From positions 146,690 through 210,689 of the forward strand of contig JADLAC010000016.1 in the NCBI GenBank assembly GCA_020848435.1: 64,000 nucleotides of DNA, in the 5' to 3' direction. Origin of the DNA: Burkholderiales bacterium (lineage in GTDB: Bacteria > Pseudomonadota > Gammaproteobacteria > Burkholderiales > WYBJ01). Below are positions 7,148 to 18,434 of the stretch, one piece after another (position 1 is the first letter of the stretch; every line of letters begins with the position of its first letter). A program made the position numbers and the translations under genes. Under the pieces are notes generated by a model. That model worked only from the letters and a program-made list of their open reading frames with translations. It had not been told where the DNA came from and did no database searches.

Positions 7148-10054
7148 TCATCGCGCTTCCGCCGGCGCTTGGCCCAACGCTTGCGCCACCGCCTCCGCGA
7201 CATGCACGGCCTTGCGCGCCGACAACTGATCGATCTGCTCGCGGCAGCTATAGCCGGAGGCGATGATGATCTCGTCCGCGCCCGCCGTTCGCACCGCCGG
7301 CAGCAGCTTCAATTCCGCGGCCTGCACCGACAGCGCGTAAGTCTCGGGGCGAAAGCCGAATGACCCGGCCATGCCGCAGCAGCTCGAATCGATCGGCCGG
7401 GCGTCGATGCCGGCGCGGCGCAGTAACGCCATCTCGCCCGCCATTCCGATGAGCGCCTTGTGATGGCAATGACCGTGGACGCGCGCCCGCAATCCGCTCG
7501 CGCTCGCGCTCAAGCGCTCCTCGCCTTGTAGAAAATCGCTGAAGTACACGACTTGACGAGCGAGGCTAGCCGCGCGCGCGTCGCCGGGGAAAAAATCGAG
7601 CAGCTCGTCCTTGAAGACCGACACGCAGGCCGGTTCGAGCCCGACGATCGGCGTACCCGCCTCGATCTCGGGCGCGAGCGCGTCCATGATTTGCGCGAGC
7701 TGGCGCTTGGCGACATCGAGCAGGCCGAAATCGTACAGCGGCCGGCCGCAGCAGAGCTGCCGGCGTGAAATGGCAACGGCATAGCCCGCCGCTTCGAGCA
7801 CGCGCGTGGCCGCGATCGCCGTTTCGGGATGGAAATGATTGTTGAAGGTATCGGCCCAGAGCACGATGCGCGTGCCCGCGCTCGGTGCCGGTGGCCGCGC
7901 CTCGAACCATGCCCTGAAGGTGCGCGCAGCGAAGCGCGGGATGCTGCGCTCGCGTGCTATCCCCGCCCAGTGCTTGCTCAAGGCGCCCACGCCGGGGGCA
8001 CGATTCAGCGCATTCACCAGGCCGGGGGCGACGGACGCCCAGCGCGCCCAGCGCTGGATCCTGCCCATGCTGCGCGCCTGCCGCGGCCGGGGATGATGCT
8101 CGTAGTAATGCGACAGGAACTCGGCCTTGTAAGTCGCCATGTCGACCTGCACCGGGCACTCGCGCTTGCAGCTCTTGCAGGAGAAACACAGATCGAGCGC
8201 CGATTTCACGTCCTCGTTGGTCCATAGGCCCGTCAGCGTCTCGCCGCGAAACAGCTCGCCGAAAAGGCGAATGCGCCCGCGCGTCGAGTGCTTCTCGTCG
8301 CGGGTCACGCGATAGCTCGGACACATGACACCGCCATCGAGGTTGCGGCATTTCGCGACGCCCATGCAGCGCTCGGCGGCATGGGCGAAGCTGCCGAAAT
8401 CGGCCGCGAACGAAAAGCGCGTTGGCGCTTCGATGGGCCGATATTCGGAATCGATCTTCAAGTTCTCGTCGACCTTGTAGGCGTCGACCAGCTTGCCGGG
8501 GTTCATGCGGTTGCGCGGATCCCAGATCGCCTTGAAGTCGCGAAACGCCTGCATCAGCTCGGGGCCGTACATCCGCGGCAGGAACTCCGCGCGCGCCTGT
8601 CCGTCGCCATGCTCGCCGGAAATCGAGCCGCCGTACTTCACGACCAGGTCGGTGGCTTCCTCCATGAAGGCGCGCATGGCGTGTATGCCCGCGCGGGTGC
8701 GGAAGTCGAAGCTGATGCGGCCGTGGATACAGCCGTCGCCGAAATGGCCGTAGAGCGACGATCGATAGCCGTACTTGTCGAGCAGGTCGCGGAATTCGCG
8801 CAGGTAATCGCCCACGCGCGCGGGCTCGACCGCGGCATCTTCCCAACCCGCATAGGGCTCCTCGCGCACCCCAGGCACGGCGTTGCTCGCGCCCGCGCCG
8901 ACCTCGCGAATCGCCCAGACCTTGTGCTGCTCGGCGCCCGGATAGAAACGCGCGCCGCGCACGAATCCAGCTCGGCGCTCGGCTGCGATCAACGCTTCGG
9001 CCCGAGATTGGGCTTGCGCGAGATCGTCCGCGCCCAGCTCGACCATGAGCCAACCGTTGCCCTCGGGCAACAGCGCGATGTCCTCGCCGAGAAGATTCTT
9101 CTTCGCCAGGTCGTCGATGATCATGCGATCGAGCCCTTCGAGGGCAATGGGCGCATGCGCGAGCACATGCGGCGTGCGATCGCCGGCGGTGAACATGTCG
9201 TCGTAGCCGAGCACCACCAGCACGCGAATGGTGGGGCTTACGACCAGCTTCACCTTGGCACGCAGCACGATGGCGCAGGTGCCTTCGGATCCGACGAGCG
9301 CGCGCGCGACGTTGAAGCCGTTCTCCGGCAGCAGCTCGTCGAGGTTGTAGCCGGAAACCCGGCGCCGAATGCGTGGGAACTCGTCGCGGACGCGCTCGCC
9401 GTGACGCTGCGCGAGCCGCGCCAGCGCCGAATAGATTTGCGCCTTGCGCCCGCCCGCGGCAACGATTCCTTCCAGCTCGCGCTCGGAGGTCGGCCCGACC
9501 CAGAAGCGTTCGCCGTCATAGGTGAGGATTTCCAGCGCTTCGACGTTCTCGACCGTCTTGCCCGCCATCACAGAATGGGCGCCGCAAGCGTTGTTGCCCA
9601 CCATGCCGCCCAGGGTGCAGCGGCTGTGCGTGGCCGGATCGGGCCCGAACGTGAGCCCATGCGCTTGCGCCGCGTCGCGCAGGCTGTCGCAGACCACACC
9701 CGGCTCGACCACGGCGGTGCGCGCTTGGGAGTCGAGCGCGACGATGCGCGTGAGATGACGCGAGACATCGAGCACCACGGCGACGTTGCAGGTCTGACCG
9801 CACAGGCTCGTACCCGCGCCGCGCATGAGGATGGGGGCGTCGAGCTCGCGGCAGATGGCAACGGTAGTGACGATGTCCTCGGTAGAGCGCGGGATCACCA
9901 CGCCGATCGGAACTTGGCGATAGTTCGAGGAATCGGTCGCATACAAGGCCCGCGTGCCGGCGTCGAAACGAACCTCGCATTGCAGCGCGGCACGCAGGCG
10001 CGCATGCAGGGCCGGCACGTCGATATCTCGCCCCGGAAGGCGCTCGCTTTTCAT
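7148..10054 (-). CDS. FAD-linked oxidase / Fe-S oxidoreductase fusion (D-2-hydroxyacid dehydrogenase type)
   Basis: 968-aa fusion resembling YdiJ-like enzymes that oxidise D-2-hydroxyacids. The first half is a PCMH-type FAD domain (PILMRGAGTSLCGQTCN; LGGMVGNNACGAHS) followed by the FAD-oxidase C-terminal domain (YGHFGDGCIHGRI; SGEHGDGQAR). The second half holds ferredoxin-like cysteines (CRNLDGGVMCPSYRVTRDE; CFSCKSCKRECPVQVDM) and two CCG-type cysteine-rich modules (CCGRPLYDFG; HCHHKALIG; SSCCGMAGSFGF), as in GlpC/LldE. The start is MKSERLPGRD at 10054; the frame runs further upstream but with arginine-rich non-coding composition. It is divergent from the GMC oxidoreductase, 203 bp apart. Confidence 0.9.
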   Translation of the reverse strand: MKSERLPGRDIDVPALHARLRAALQCEVRFDAGTRALYATDSSNYRQVPIGVVIPRSTEDIVTTVAICRELDAPILMRGAGTSLCGQTCNVAVVLDVSRHLTRIVALDSQARTAVVEPGVVCDSLRDAAQAHGLTFGPDPATHSRCTLGGMVGNNACGAHSVMAGKTVENVEALEILTYDGERFWVGPTSERELEGIVAAGGRKAQIYSALARLAQRHGERVRDEFPRIRRRVSGYNLDELLPENGFNVARALVGSEGTCAIVLRAKVKLVVSPTIRVLVVLGYDDMFTAGDRTPHVLAHAPIALEGLDRMIIDDLAKKNLLGEDIALLPEGNGWLMVELGADDLAQAQSRAEALIAAERRAGFVRGARFYPGAEQHKVWAIREVGAGASNAVPGVREEPYAGWEDAAVEPARVGDYLREFRDLLDKYGYRSSLYGHFGDGCIHGRISFDFRTRAGIHAMRAFMEEATDLVVKYGGSISGEHGDGQARAEFLPRMYGPELMQAFRDFKAIWDPRNRMNPGKLVDAYKVDENLKIDSEYRPIEAPTRFSFAADFGSFAHAAERCMGVAKCRNLDGGVMCPSYRVTRDEKHSTRGRIRLFGELFRGETLTGLWTNEDVKSALDLCFSCKSCKRECPVQVDMATYKAEFLSHYYEHHPRPRQARSMGRIQRWARWASVAPGLVNALNRAPGVGALSKHWAGIARERSIPRFAARTFRAWFEARPPAPSAGTRIVLWADTFNNHFHPETAIAATRVLEAAGYAVAISRRQLCCGRPLYDFGLLDVAKRQLAQIMDALAPEIEAGTPIVGLEPACVSVFKDELLDFFPGDARAASLARQVVYFSDFLQGEERLSASASGLRARVHGHCHHKALIGMAGEMALLRRAGIDARPIDSSCCGMAGSFGFRPETYALSVQAAELKLLPAVRTAGADEIIIASGYSCREQIDQLSARKAVHVAEAVAQALGQAPAEAR

Positions 10055-10257
10055 CGCGCGATTATAGCGACGCGTCGCCGTGCTGCCGGCAGCGCCGGAG
10101 CTAGCGCGCTTCGCTTTCGGTCCGATTCGCGCGCTACGCCTGGCGCTGCAACGTCGCGCGCCCCGTCGCCGATCGCGCGCCGAGCGACATCGCCGTCCGG
10201 TACTTCCGCGGCGTGCATTGCGAGCGCCCCGAACCGCGTGCAAGAATCGCCCCTGCC

Positions 10258-11865
10258 ATGGAGGGACGGACCTACGACTACATAGTCATCGGCGCGGGAT
10301 CGGCCGGCTGCGTGCTCGCCAATCGACTGAGCGCCGGCGGCCGCCACACCGTATTGCTGCTCGAAGCCGGGCCGAGCGATCGCTACTTGTGGATCCACAT
10401 CCCGATCGGCTACGGCAAGACCATGTTCCACCCGCGCTACAACTGGCGCTTCAGCACCGAGCCCGATCCCGGCCTCAACAACCGCCAGGTGTACTGGCCG
10501 CGCGGACGCGGACTCGGTGGATCGAGCTCGATCAACGGCCTCATTTTCATTCGCGGCCAGCCGCAGGACTACGAGCGCTGGCGCGAAGCCGGCAATCCAG
10601 GGTGGGGTTGGGCCGACGTGCTGCCTTACTTCATCCGCTCCGAGGACAACACGCGCGGCGCCAGCGCCTTGCACGGCGCCGGCGGCCCGTTGACCGCGTC
10701 CGACATTCGCGAGCCGCATCCGTTGGTCGACGCCTTCATCGCCGGTGCAGGGGATCTCGGGATCGCGCGCAGCGACGATTTCAACGGTCTCGAACAAGAA
10801 GGCGCCGGCTACTACCAGCTCACGACACGCAAGGGCTGGCGCTGCTCGGCCGCGACCGGCTACCTCAAGCCCGCGCGCAAGCGGCGAAATCTGAGTATCG
10901 AAACCGGCGCGCACGTCACGCGGCTCGTCTTCGCGGGAAGCCGCGCGAGCGGCGTGCAGTACCGCAAGGGCACCCTCACGTACACCGTGCACGCGGCGCG
11001 TGAAATCGTCCTGAGCGCGGGGGGCTTGCAAAGCCCGCAGCTGCTCCAGCTTTCGGGCATCGGCCCGGCGGAGCTGCTGCGCACCCACGGCATCGAAGTG
11101 ATCCGGGCGATGAACGGCGTGGGCGCGAATCTGCAGGATCATTTGCAGGCGCGGCTCATGTATCGCTGTACCCGGCCGATCACGACCAACGACGACCTGC
11201 GCAGCTTGCGCCGCCGCATCGGTATCGGTCTCAAGTGGATCTTGCAGCGGCGCGGCCCGCTCGCCATCGGCATCAACCAGGGCGGCTTGTTCGCGCGCGT
11301 GCTGCCCGACGCGAAGACCCCCGATGTCCAATTCCACTTCGGCACCCTGTCGGCCGACATGGCGGGAGCGAAGCCGCACGACTTTCCCGGCTTCACGATG
11401 TCGGTGTGCCAGTTGCGCCCGAGCAGCCGGGGCAGCGTCGGCATCAAGTCGAACGACCCGTTCCAAGCTCCGGCGATGCGCCCGAACTACCTCTCGACGG
11501 AGATCGACTGCGCGACCGTGCTCGAAGGCGTGAAGCTCGCGCGGCGCATCGCCGCCACGCCCTCGATGCGCGAATTCGTCGCGGCCGAGTACCGCCCGGG
11601 AGCACAGACCGACTCGGACGAAGCGCTGCTCGAGTTCGTTCGCGATCATGGCGCGACGATCTTTCATCCCGTCGGCACGTGCCGCATGGGTCAAGACGCC
11701 GATGCGGTGGTCGATGCGCGCCTGCGCGTGCACGGTATCGCCGGCCTGCGCGTCGTCGATGCCTCGGTCATGCCGACGCTCGTGTCGGGCAACACGCACT
11801 GGCCCACGGTCATGATCGCCGAAAAGGCATCGGATATGATCCTCGAGGACGCGCGGGGAGCTTAG
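10258..11865 (+). CDS. GMC family FAD-dependent oxidoreductase (choline dehydrogenase-like)
   Basis: 535-aa flavoprotein alcohol dehydrogenase/oxidase. It has an N-terminal dinucleotide-binding [21 protein letters not shown] signature 1 ([20 protein letters not shown]), signature 2 ([19 protein letters not shown]) and the C-terminal active site ([26 protein letters not shown]) with the expected His and second His/Asn position. A GTG at 10213 is in frame, but ATG at 10258 begins right before the Rossmann fold as in the family. The substrate is not determinable. Directly downstream lies a broken alcohol dehydrogenase gene, perhaps formerly in the same operon. Confidence 0.92.
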   Translation: MEGRTYDYIVIGAGSAGCVLANRLSAGGRHTVLLLEAGPSDRYLWIHIPIGYGKTMFHPRYNWRFSTEPDPGLNNRQVYWPRGRGLGGSSSINGLIFIRGQPQDYERWREAGNPGWGWADVLPYFIRSEDNTRGASALHGAGGPLTASDIREPHPLVDAFIAGAGDLGIARSDDFNGLEQEGAGYYQLTTRKGWRCSAATGYLKPARKRRNLSIETGAHVTRLVFAGSRASGVQYRKGTLTYTVHAAREIVLSAGGLQSPQLLQLSGIGPAELLRTHGIEVIRAMNGVGANLQDHLQARLMYRCTRPITTNDDLRSLRRRIGIGLKWILQRRGPLAIGINQGGLFARVLPDAKTPDVQFHFGTLSADMAGAKPHDFPGFTMSVCQLRPSSRGSVGIKSNDPFQAPAMRPNYLSTEIDCATVLEGVKLARRIAATPSMREFVAAEYRPGAQTDSDEALLEFVRDHGATIFHPVGTCRMGQDADAVVDARLRVHGIAGLRVVDASVMPTLVSGNTHWPTVMIAEKASDMILEDARGA

Positions 11866-11994
11866 CGCACGCTTGCGGGCGCAACGCGCAATTCGTCTGC
11901 CTCGCCCGGCCGATATCGCGACGATCGGCGTGCCTGCGCGATGTCATGGCTCGCGCTCGCGGCGCAGGCGGAGCCGAAAGCAAGGAGACCAGAG

Positions 11995-12351
11995 ATGCAT
12001 TGTTGCCAGTACTACATGGTGAGCGGCGAGGGCGATCCGAGCTTCACCATCGAGGTGCCGCAGTTCTCGTTCGGCCCCGGCTGCTTGAGCGAAGCCCGTA
12101 CCCATGCCCAGGCCCTGGGGCTGAAACGCGTCGCGCTTTTCACCGACCGGCGGGCCGGCGCGCTGCCCCACGTCGAGGTGGTGAAGACCTCCTTGCGCGC
12201 GGCGGGCGTCGACGTGGCGGTCTATGACGAGGTCCATGTCGAGCCCACCGATGCCTCGTTCAAGGCATCTTCCGCGCGGCGATGCGCTACTGGTAAGGGG
12301 CGCACGCCCGAATCGAGGACAGAAAGCGGGGGGTCACAAGAGCTGGGGTAG
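11995..12351 (+). pseudogene. Truncated iron-containing alcohol dehydrogenase (hydroxyacid-oxoacid transhydrogenase type)
   Basis: The first about 90 codons match the N-terminus of the group III iron-containing alcohol dehydrogenase subgroup related to hydroxyacid-oxoacid transhydrogenase: CCQYYMVSGEGDPSFTIEVP, FGPGCLSEA, VALFTDRRAG, and DEVHVEPTDASFKA. Such enzymes are about 400 aa; the NAD-binding GGGS loop and the metal-binding histidines are absent. After SFKA the frame turns into unrelated sequence and stops at 12351. A good ribosome site (AAGGAG) remains before the ATG at 11995, so a short peptide may still be made. It ends 9 bp before the convergent phosphatase-fold gene. Confidence 0.75.
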
Positions 12352-12360
12352 AGCCCCGGG

Positions 12361-13518
12361 TCAAAGCCGCGCGACGACGAGCGGCACCAGCATCTCGTCC
12401 TCGGTCACGCCGCCGTGGTTGCCGATCAAGACGTGGCGCTTTTCACCTGGCAGATGGTCCCTGATGGTGCCGTGGCCGCGCATGACGAGCGTCACGTCGC
12501 CGGCCCGATCGGCCAGGCGGGGATGGGGCGTACCCGGACCGAACCAGCCCGCCGCGATGATTTCGCGGCTCGCACGCACTTCAGCGCGAGCGCCGAGCGC
12601 GCCTTGGGCCCGCCGGATGAATTCCTCGGTCGCGCCGGGTGTGACGTGACAGAACGCAACCCGCGGCTCGCCCGTCAACGGCAAGCGCAGCAGCTCCGCG
12701 AGCTGCGGAAAGCGCTCCAGCTCCAGCGCTTCATCGGGCGGCGTATCGATGAAGCCGTGATCCGCGCTCACCACGAGGGCGGTGTCGGTGCCTGACAAGC
12801 GCCGCAGCAAGTCGGCGAAGGCGGCGTCTATGGCCGTCAAGCGCGTCGCCGTCTGGGTGCTCGCGATGCCGTGCTTGTGCGCCAGCGCGTCGAGCCCGGG
12901 GTAATAGGCGTAGACGTACTTGCGCTCGCTGCTCGCGCGCACGGCGGCGACCACGCAATCGACCAAGCCGGTGAGATCCGAGTAGCCTGATCGCTGCGCC
13001 CGGCCGCAGAAATGGCGGCTGTAGTCCGAATCGATGATAGGTTGGTGCGACACCACCAGCGAGCGCACGTCGAGCCGGTCGAACAGGCTGCGCGCGGCGA
13101 ACAACTGCTCGGAACGAATGCCGATCTCGCCGAGCGGGACATCGTCCCCGCGACGGCGAAACGGCAGCGCCGCGGCCACGACCTCGGCCTCGGGAAACCA
13201 GTTGAACCAACCGATATGCCCGTGCTCCTGCGGGCTTGCGCCGGTGAACGAGGTCGTGATCGCGCTCGCCGTCGTGGACGGGAACACCGAGGTCAGCCGC
13301 CCGGCGAGGTGATCGAACAAGGCGCCGCCGCGCCCGAGCTCGGCGAGATAGTTGTAGCCCAAGCCGTCGACCAGGAAGAAGACGATATTGCGCGCGCCGA
13401 CCAGCGCCTCCGGCGGCAAGCAGTCGAGTATCGCGTGCGGGGTGGAAGCGCCGCGCCCCGCCGCGATCGACGCCATCAAGTTCAACAGGCTGCCGCCGTC
13501 GTAGTCGGGCAGGCGCAT
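12361..13518 (-). CDS. Alkaline-phosphatase-superfamily hydrolase (nucleotide pyrophosphatase/phosphodiesterase-like)
   Basis: 385-aa protein of the alkaline phosphatase fold. Visible metal-site motifs: NIVFFLVDGLGYNYL (first Asp), SVFPSTTASAIT (nucleophile Thr), GLDALAHKHG (Asp/His), LVVSADHGFIDT (Asp-His) and NHGGVTEDEMLVPL (final His). This pattern fits type I phosphodiesterases/pyrophosphatases. The ATG at 13518 overlaps the TGA of the upstream Lhr helicase (ATGA), so the two are translationally coupled and perhaps work together on nucleic-acid or nucleotide ends. The open frame extends upstream inside lhr but has no independent start. Substrate unknown. Confidence 0.82.
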   Translation of the reverse strand: MRLPDYDGGSLLNLMASIAAGRGASTPHAILDCLPPEALVGARNIVFFLVDGLGYNYLAELGRGGALFDHLAGRLTSVFPSTTASAITTSFTGASPQEHGHIGWFNWFPEAEVVAAALPFRRRGDDVPLGEIGIRSEQLFAARSLFDRLDVRSLVVSHQPIIDSDYSRHFCGRAQRSGYSDLTGLVDCVVAAVRASSERKYVYAYYPGLDALAHKHGIASTQTATRLTAIDAAFADLLRRLSGTDTALVVSADHGFIDTPPDEALELERFPQLAELLRLPLTGEPRVAFCHVTPGATEEFIRRAQGALGARAEVRASREIIAAGWFGPGTPHPRLADRAGDVTLVMRGHGTIRDHLPGEKRHVLIGNHGGVTEDEMLVPLVVARL

Positions 13519-16500
13519 CAGGCGAGAAACCCCAAAGCGGGCGCCAGCGCATGCCGGCGAATGAGCGCATCGCGGGCCTCGCGCTGCGCTTGCGCGTCGA
13601 GCTCGCGCGCGAGCTCGACGCTGCCCCCGCTCGACCAGGCGATCGGCGTGCCGTCGCGATACAGCACGCGGTTTCCCGTCAGCGCGGGCACCCTCGGCCC
13701 CGGTGTCAGGATGCCGGCGAGGTTCAGCGGATCGGCGCCGCAGACCGCCACCAGCTCGCCGTTGCGCGGCGCGCGGCGGGCTTCGCGCAAACCGGTAACC
13801 GCCTCGGGCAAAGCGAACTGCTCGCCCCAGACGCCGCCGACGAAGCGCCCGCCGCGAATTTCGCCGCGCGCTTCCAGCCGGCGCAGCGCGCGTAACAGAT
13901 CGCGCCAGGGTGGCAGCCACGACGCCTCGCGCTCGAGCAGGCGCCAGAAGACCACGCCGTAGCGCTTGAGCAGCGTGCGCGCGACGTGCTCGGCAACGTC
14001 GCTGCCCGCCGCGGGTGGAGCGCGCCGCGTCAAGGTCCAGCGACCGGCGTCCTCGATACCGAACAGGGCCGAGCGGCGGCGGCGCTTGCCGCCGGCAATG
14101 GGCTTGCGCCGATCCTGCGGCAGCAGCAGGGCGCGCAGGCCGATGAAGCTGTCGGAGCTGAGCAAGCCGAGCGAAACCAGCTCACCGATCGATTCCTCGA
14201 CCTGGGTGCGCAGCAAGCCGACTCCGGCAACGATCTCGTCGAAAAACGATGCGCCCTGGACGGCGAGATAGTCGTACACGGCGCGCGTGGGCGAGCGCAG
14301 CGCCGGCGGCTCGAGTGCCGGGACAAGTCCCGCGAACAGCGCCAAGTTGCGCCGCGACACGAGTGCGATCGGCGTGACCCGCACCGGCGAGCCGGCGAAC
14401 GGCGTCGCGCCCGGCTCGATCCGCGGCTGCGACAGGCGCATCCACGCCGCCCGCCCCTTGAGGCAAAGCTCGTCCAGCCACTGCGGCTCGTAATCGCTCA
14501 CGCGTGCGGGCAGGAGCGCCGTCTCCCATGCCACCGCGGGCGCCTCGAAGCCTTCGAGCACGCCGATCACGGCCGCCACCGCGTCGGGCCCGGCCATGCG
14601 TGAAGCCGATGCGACATGCTGCCAATTGAGCAGGAAGCGCATGCAATCGGCGGCGCTCACCGGCTCGATCTCCGCGCGCAGGCGCTTCACCGTGTAGCGA
14701 TGGATGCGGGCGAGCAAGCGGCGCTCGCACCACTCGGTGTCGGCAGCGGCGGCGGTGAACCTGCCGCGCATGGCGAAGCCTTCGGTTTCGAGCCTGAGGA
14801 GCGCGCCATCGACGTCGGCGCGATCGAATCCCAGCGGGGTCGCGAGCGCCGCCGCGGTGGTGGGCCCGCTGCCTTCAAGGCGTCCGCGCACGATTTCGGT
14901 GAGCGCCGCCTCGGGCTCCCATGCCGGCGTCGCGAACTCGCTCGGCACCGAGACGGCAGCGCCGGTCACGCTGGCGGGCGCGGCCGCTCGCCATACCGGC
15001 AGGCGCTCGACCGCGCTCCAGAGCGCCGGCGCCCGCGCGTGCACGCGCACCGGCACGACCCGTCGCTGTGCCGCGAGATCCTGGAGCAGCACGCCCCAGC
15101 CAGGGCTCGCGTCGATCTCGGCCTGGGTGAAGGCGTGCATCCACAGCAAGGCGTCGTGCAGCTCAGCGGCGCTATCCGCGCTCGGCCAGGCTTCTTCGCG
15201 CACGCGCGCGATCGCGGACTCGTCCAGCCGGCCGAGGTCGCAGACGTTGTCCGGATCGAGCCAGCGCCGGCCCAGCACGGCCTGGGTGCGGCGCTCTTCG
15301 AGCGGCGCGTCGTCGAGAAAGGCATACGGGCGCGCCGCCAGGATCTCCATCGCGAGCGGCGAAGGCTCGGTCACGTCCTTGGCGAGGACCCGAATGCGCC
15401 CCGCCTCGCGCGCCGCGAGCACACGCTCCAAGCCCTCGGCATCCATGGCCACCGTGAGGCAATCGTCTAGCGTCTGCTGCACCAGCGGATCGTCGGGAAT
15501 CTCGCGATCGCCGACGATGTTCTCCGCGCATGCGAGCTGGTCGGGAAACACCGCGGCCATGAGATCTTCGGCGATCATGCGCTGGAGCTGCGTTGGCACT
15601 TTCTTGCTGCCGCGCGCGCGCGGCAGCGCGAGCGCGATGGATGCATTCCAACGCCAACGCGTGGCGAACATGGGCGCTGCCAGCAGAGCTTGAATCAGCA
15701 ACGGCCGCACCGAGCCCGAATGCAGGTACGCGGCCACCTCGTCGAGCGGAAAGCTGTGGCTCGTGCCGAGCGAAAGCACGATCGCGTCTTCGGTCGCCGC
15801 CGCCTGCAGCTCGAAGTTGAACTTGCGGCAGAAGCGCTTGCGCAGCGCCAAGCCCCACGCGCGATTGATGCGGCTGCCCCAGCGCGAATGGATCACGAGC
15901 TGCATGCCGCCGGACTCGTCGAAGAAGCGTTCCAGCACGATCGTGTCCAGGGTCGGCAACACGCCGAGCGCGCTCCGAGCCGCGAACAGATAATCCACCA
16001 ACTGTTCGGCTGCCGCGCCGCCGATGCCGATGCCGTTCAGCAAGTACTCGAGCGCCGCCCCACGCCCCCCGTCCTGAAGTTTCTCGTCCAGCGACTCGAC
16101 CAGGCGCGATACCGATAGCGACAGCTCATCGGAGCGCGCCGGCGCTTCGCCCAGCCAGAACGGAATCGTGGGCGGCAGCCCCGCCGCATCCGCCACGCGC
16201 ACCCGCCCCGCCTCGATCCGAAGCAATCGATACGACGTGTTGCCGAGCTGGAAGATGTCGCCCGGCAGGCTCTCGACGGCGAAATCTTCGTTCACCGAGC
16301 CGACGCGATGCTCGTCGGGCTCCAGGATGACATCGTAATCGGCATTGTCGGGAATGGTGCCCGCGCTGGTGATCGCCGTAAGACGCGCGCCGCGACGCGC
16401 GCTCAGCCGCCGATTCACGGCATCGCGATGGATGTAGGCACTGTGGCGCCCGCGGCGCGTGGTATAGCCCTCGGCCAGCATCCGCACGACGTCGGCATAC

Positions 16501-17858
16501 GCTGCCCGCGTCAGGCCGCGATAAGGATAAGCGCGGCATGCCAGCGCATACAGCTCGTCCTCGCCGATGTCGCCGCACGCGACTTCGGCCACGATCTGCT
16601 GCGCCAGCACGTCGAGCGGCGCTTGCGGGATGGCGATCCGATCGAGCTCGCCGCGCCTGATCGAATCGAGCAGAGCGACGGCTGCGAGCAGATCATCGCG
16701 CGAGGTCGGAAACAACCGCCCCTTCGGTGTGCCCGCGACCGAGTGCCCGGCCCGCCCCACGCGCTGCAGCAACGCCGCGATGGTGCGGGTCGAGCCGAGC
16801 TGGCAGACCAGATCGACATCGCCGATGTCGATACCGAGCTCCAGCGAAGCGGTCGCGACCAGCGCCTTCAGCTCGCCGCGCTTCAAACGCTGTTCGGCCT
16901 CCAGGCGCTTATCGCGCGCCATGCTGCCATGGTGCGCGCTCACGTGCTCGGCACCCAGGCGCTCGGACAGATGGCGTGCCGCACGCTCCGCGAGCCGGCG
17001 CGTGTTGACGAATACGAGCGTCGTGCGGTGCGCCTCGACCAATTGCGCGACCCGGTCATAGACCTGTGACCAGGCCTCGGTCGACATGACCGCTTCGAGC
17101 GGCGTGGGCGGAAGCTCGATGGCGAGATCGCGCCGGCGCGCATGGCCGGCATCGACGATGGTGCATGCCGCGTTCGGATCCGCGCCGACCAGGAAACGCG
17201 CCATCAGCTCGACCGGCTTTTGCGTGGCGGACAAGCCGATGCGGGTCAAACGCCGCCCGGCCAGCGAACACAGCCGCTCGACGCTGAGCGCGAGGTGCGA
17301 GCCGCGCTTGTCGGGCGCGAGCGCGTGGATCTCGTCGACGATGACGGTGCGCGTGGTCGCGAGCATCTTGCGGCCCGATGCCGCGCCGAGCAGGATGTAG
17401 AGCGATTCGGGCGTCGTCACCACGATGTGCGGCGGCTGGCGGCGCATGCGATCGCGCTCGCCCTGCGGCGTATCACCCGTGCGCACCATGGCGCGGATGG
17501 GCACCCCGGGCAGTCCCATGCGCTTCAATTCGGCCTGGATGCCTGCGAGCGGCCAGTCGAGATTGCGCTGGATATCGTTGGAGAGCGCCTTGAGCGGCGA
17601 GACGTAGACGATGCGGGTCTCGTCGCCGAGCGCACCGCGCAGCCCCTCGCGCACGAGTTGATCGATCGCGGCGAGAAAAGCCGCCAGCGTCTTGCCTGAT
17701 CCCGTTGGCGCGGCGATGAGGACGTCGCGCCCGGCATGGATCGCCGGCCAAGCGGCACTCTGCGCCTGCGTCGGCGCATCGAACGCCGCGCGAAACCAGG
17801 CAGCGAGCGCCGGGTGGAAGGCGGCGAGCGGATCGAGATGGGTGTCGCGGGCGTTCAC
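13518..17858 (-). CDS. lhr: Lhr-type DEAD/DEAH-box superfamily 2 helicase
   Basis: About 1446 aa, close to the size of full-length bacterial Lhr. The N-terminal motor has Walker [13 protein letters not shown], a DEIH Walker B ([15 protein letters not shown]), GLSATQ (motif III), [24 protein letters not shown] and QRVGRAGH (motifs V/VI). The Lhr core continues (winged helix, beta-barrel) and a long C-terminal extension follows ([19 protein letters not shown] region). Known Lhr is an ATP-dependent 3'-5' translocase acting on RNA:DNA hybrids in DNA repair. The start is uncertain: GTG at 17858 ([19 protein letters not shown]) is preferred over TTG at 17885. Its end overlaps the phosphatase-fold gene. 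Confidence 0.93.
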   Translation of the reverse strand: MNARDTHLDPLAAFHPALAAWFRAAFDAPTQAQSAAWPAIHAGRDVLIAAPTGSGKTLAAFLAAIDQLVREGLRGALGDETRIVYVSPLKALSNDIQRNLDWPLAGIQAELKRMGLPGVPIRAMVRTGDTPQGERDRMRRQPPHIVVTTPESLYILLGAASGRKMLATTRTVIVDEIHALAPDKRGSHLALSVERLCSLAGRRLTRIGLSATQKPVELMARFLVGADPNAACTIVDAGHARRRDLAIELPPTPLEAVMSTEAWSQVYDRVAQLVEAHRTTLVFVNTRRLAERAARHLSERLGAEHVSAHHGSMARDKRLEAEQRLKRGELKALVATASLELGIDIGDVDLVCQLGSTRTIAALLQRVGRAGHSVAGTPKGRLFPTSRDDLLAAVALLDSIRRGELDRIAIPQAPLDVLAQQIVAEVACGDIGEDELYALACRAYPYRGLTRAAYADVVRMLAEGYTTRRGRHSAYIHRDAVNRRLSARRGARLTAITSAGTIPDNADYDVILEPDEHRVGSVNEDFAVESLPGDIFQLGNTSYRLLRIEAGRVRVADAAGLPPTIPFWLGEAPARSDELSLSVSRLVESLDEKLQDGGRGAALEYLLNGIGIGGAAAEQLVDYLFAARSALGVLPTLDTIVLERFFDESGGMQLVIHSRWGSRINRAWGLALRKRFCRKFNFELQAAATEDAIVLSLGTSHSFPLDEVAAYLHSGSVRPLLIQALLAAPMFATRWRWNASIALALPRARGSKKVPTQLQRMIAEDLMAAVFPDQLACAENIVGDREIPDDPLVQQTLDDCLTVAMDAEGLERVLAAREAGRIRVLAKDVTEPSPLAMEILAARPYAFLDDAPLEERRTQAVLGRRWLDPDNVCDLGRLDESAIARVREEAWPSADSAAELHDALLWMHAFTQAEIDASPGWGVLLQDLAAQRRVVPVRVHARAPALWSAVERLPVWRAAAPASVTGAAVSVPSEFATPAWEPEAALTEIVRGRLEGSGPTTAAALATPLGFDRADVDGALLRLETEGFAMRGRFTAAAADTEWCERRLLARIHRYTVKRLRAEIEPVSAADCMRFLLNWQHVASASRMAGPDAVAAVIGVLEGFEAPAVAWETALLPARVSDYEPQWLDELCLKGRAAWMRLSQPRIEPGATPFAGSPVRVTPIALVSRRNLALFAGLVPALEPPALRSPTRAVYDYLAVQGASFFDEIVAGVGLLRTQVEESIGELVSLGLLSSDSFIGLRALLLPQDRRKPIAGGKRRRRSALFGIEDAGRWTLTRRAPPAAGSDVAEHVARTLLKRYGVVFWRLLEREASWLPPWRDLLRALRRLEARGEIRGGRFVGGVWGEQFALPEAVTGLREARRAPRNGELVAVCGADPLNLAGILTPGPRVPALTGNRVLYRDGTPIAWSSGGSVELARELDAQAQREARDALIRRHALAPALGFLA

Positions 17859-17888
17859 GACGACTGCCGCCCTACGCCGCGGCAACGC

Positions 17889-18230
17889 TCAAAGCAGCGG
17901 GTCCTTGGTCGGCGCCCAGGTCACATCGGCCTGCGCCTTGGCGGCTGCCTCCAGCAAGCCGATTAAGGGGTAGGCGCGTTGTCGCAGGTTGACCGGCGGC
18001 GGCGCGTGCTCCGCGTCCTCTTCCGGCGCGGCGCTAGGCGGATTTCCCGACGCCTTGGCGCCGACCACCGCGATCGCCTGCTTCAAGCGCTCCAACGCGG
18101 GCGCGATATCGGCGCCGAGCAAGGCGCCCGGCACGACCCCGCTCTGCCCCATGAGCTTCAGCAATTCTTCGGCGACATGGCCGAACATGGTGATATCGGC
18201 GGCCACCTTGGTCTTGAAGGTGATGAGCAT
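17889..18230 (-). CDS. DUF1840 domain-containing protein
   Basis: 113-aa small protein beginning MLITFKTKVAADITMFGHVA, the hallmark start of DUF1840, with a proline/glutamate-rich linker (SAAPEEDAEHAPPPV) before a conserved PLIGLLEAAAKA helix. Function is unknown. AGGAGG lies 7 bp before the ATG. It precedes lhr on the same strand with about 30 bp between them, so they may share a transcript. Confidence 0.85.
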   Translation of the reverse strand: MLITFKTKVAADITMFGHVAEELLKLMGQSGVVPGALLGADIAPALERLKQAIAVVGAKASGNPPSAAPEEDAEHAPPPVNLRQRAYPLIGLLEAAAKAQADVTWAPTKDPLL

Positions 18231-18434
18231 GCGCGAGCCTCCTGGGGAATGGGCGGCAGATACCGATTCTCGGGCAAATCGAACCCGCCCCTAATAAAAA
18301 GAGACTTGCGCGAGGGCGGCTTGTTCCCGGCCCGCCGATGCATCAGCGCGATCATCGAGCGCTCACGCCATCGCTACAGCAGGTGCGCGCGCTTACGCTA
18401 CCGGGCTGGTGCGCCCATCAAGGTCATCGAACGT

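Noticed and set aside
8288..10285. Plus-strand open frame of 665 codons
   Set aside because: Antisense to the FAD/Fe-S oxidase; no motifs. The same applies to the 800-codon frame antisense to 59521-61668.
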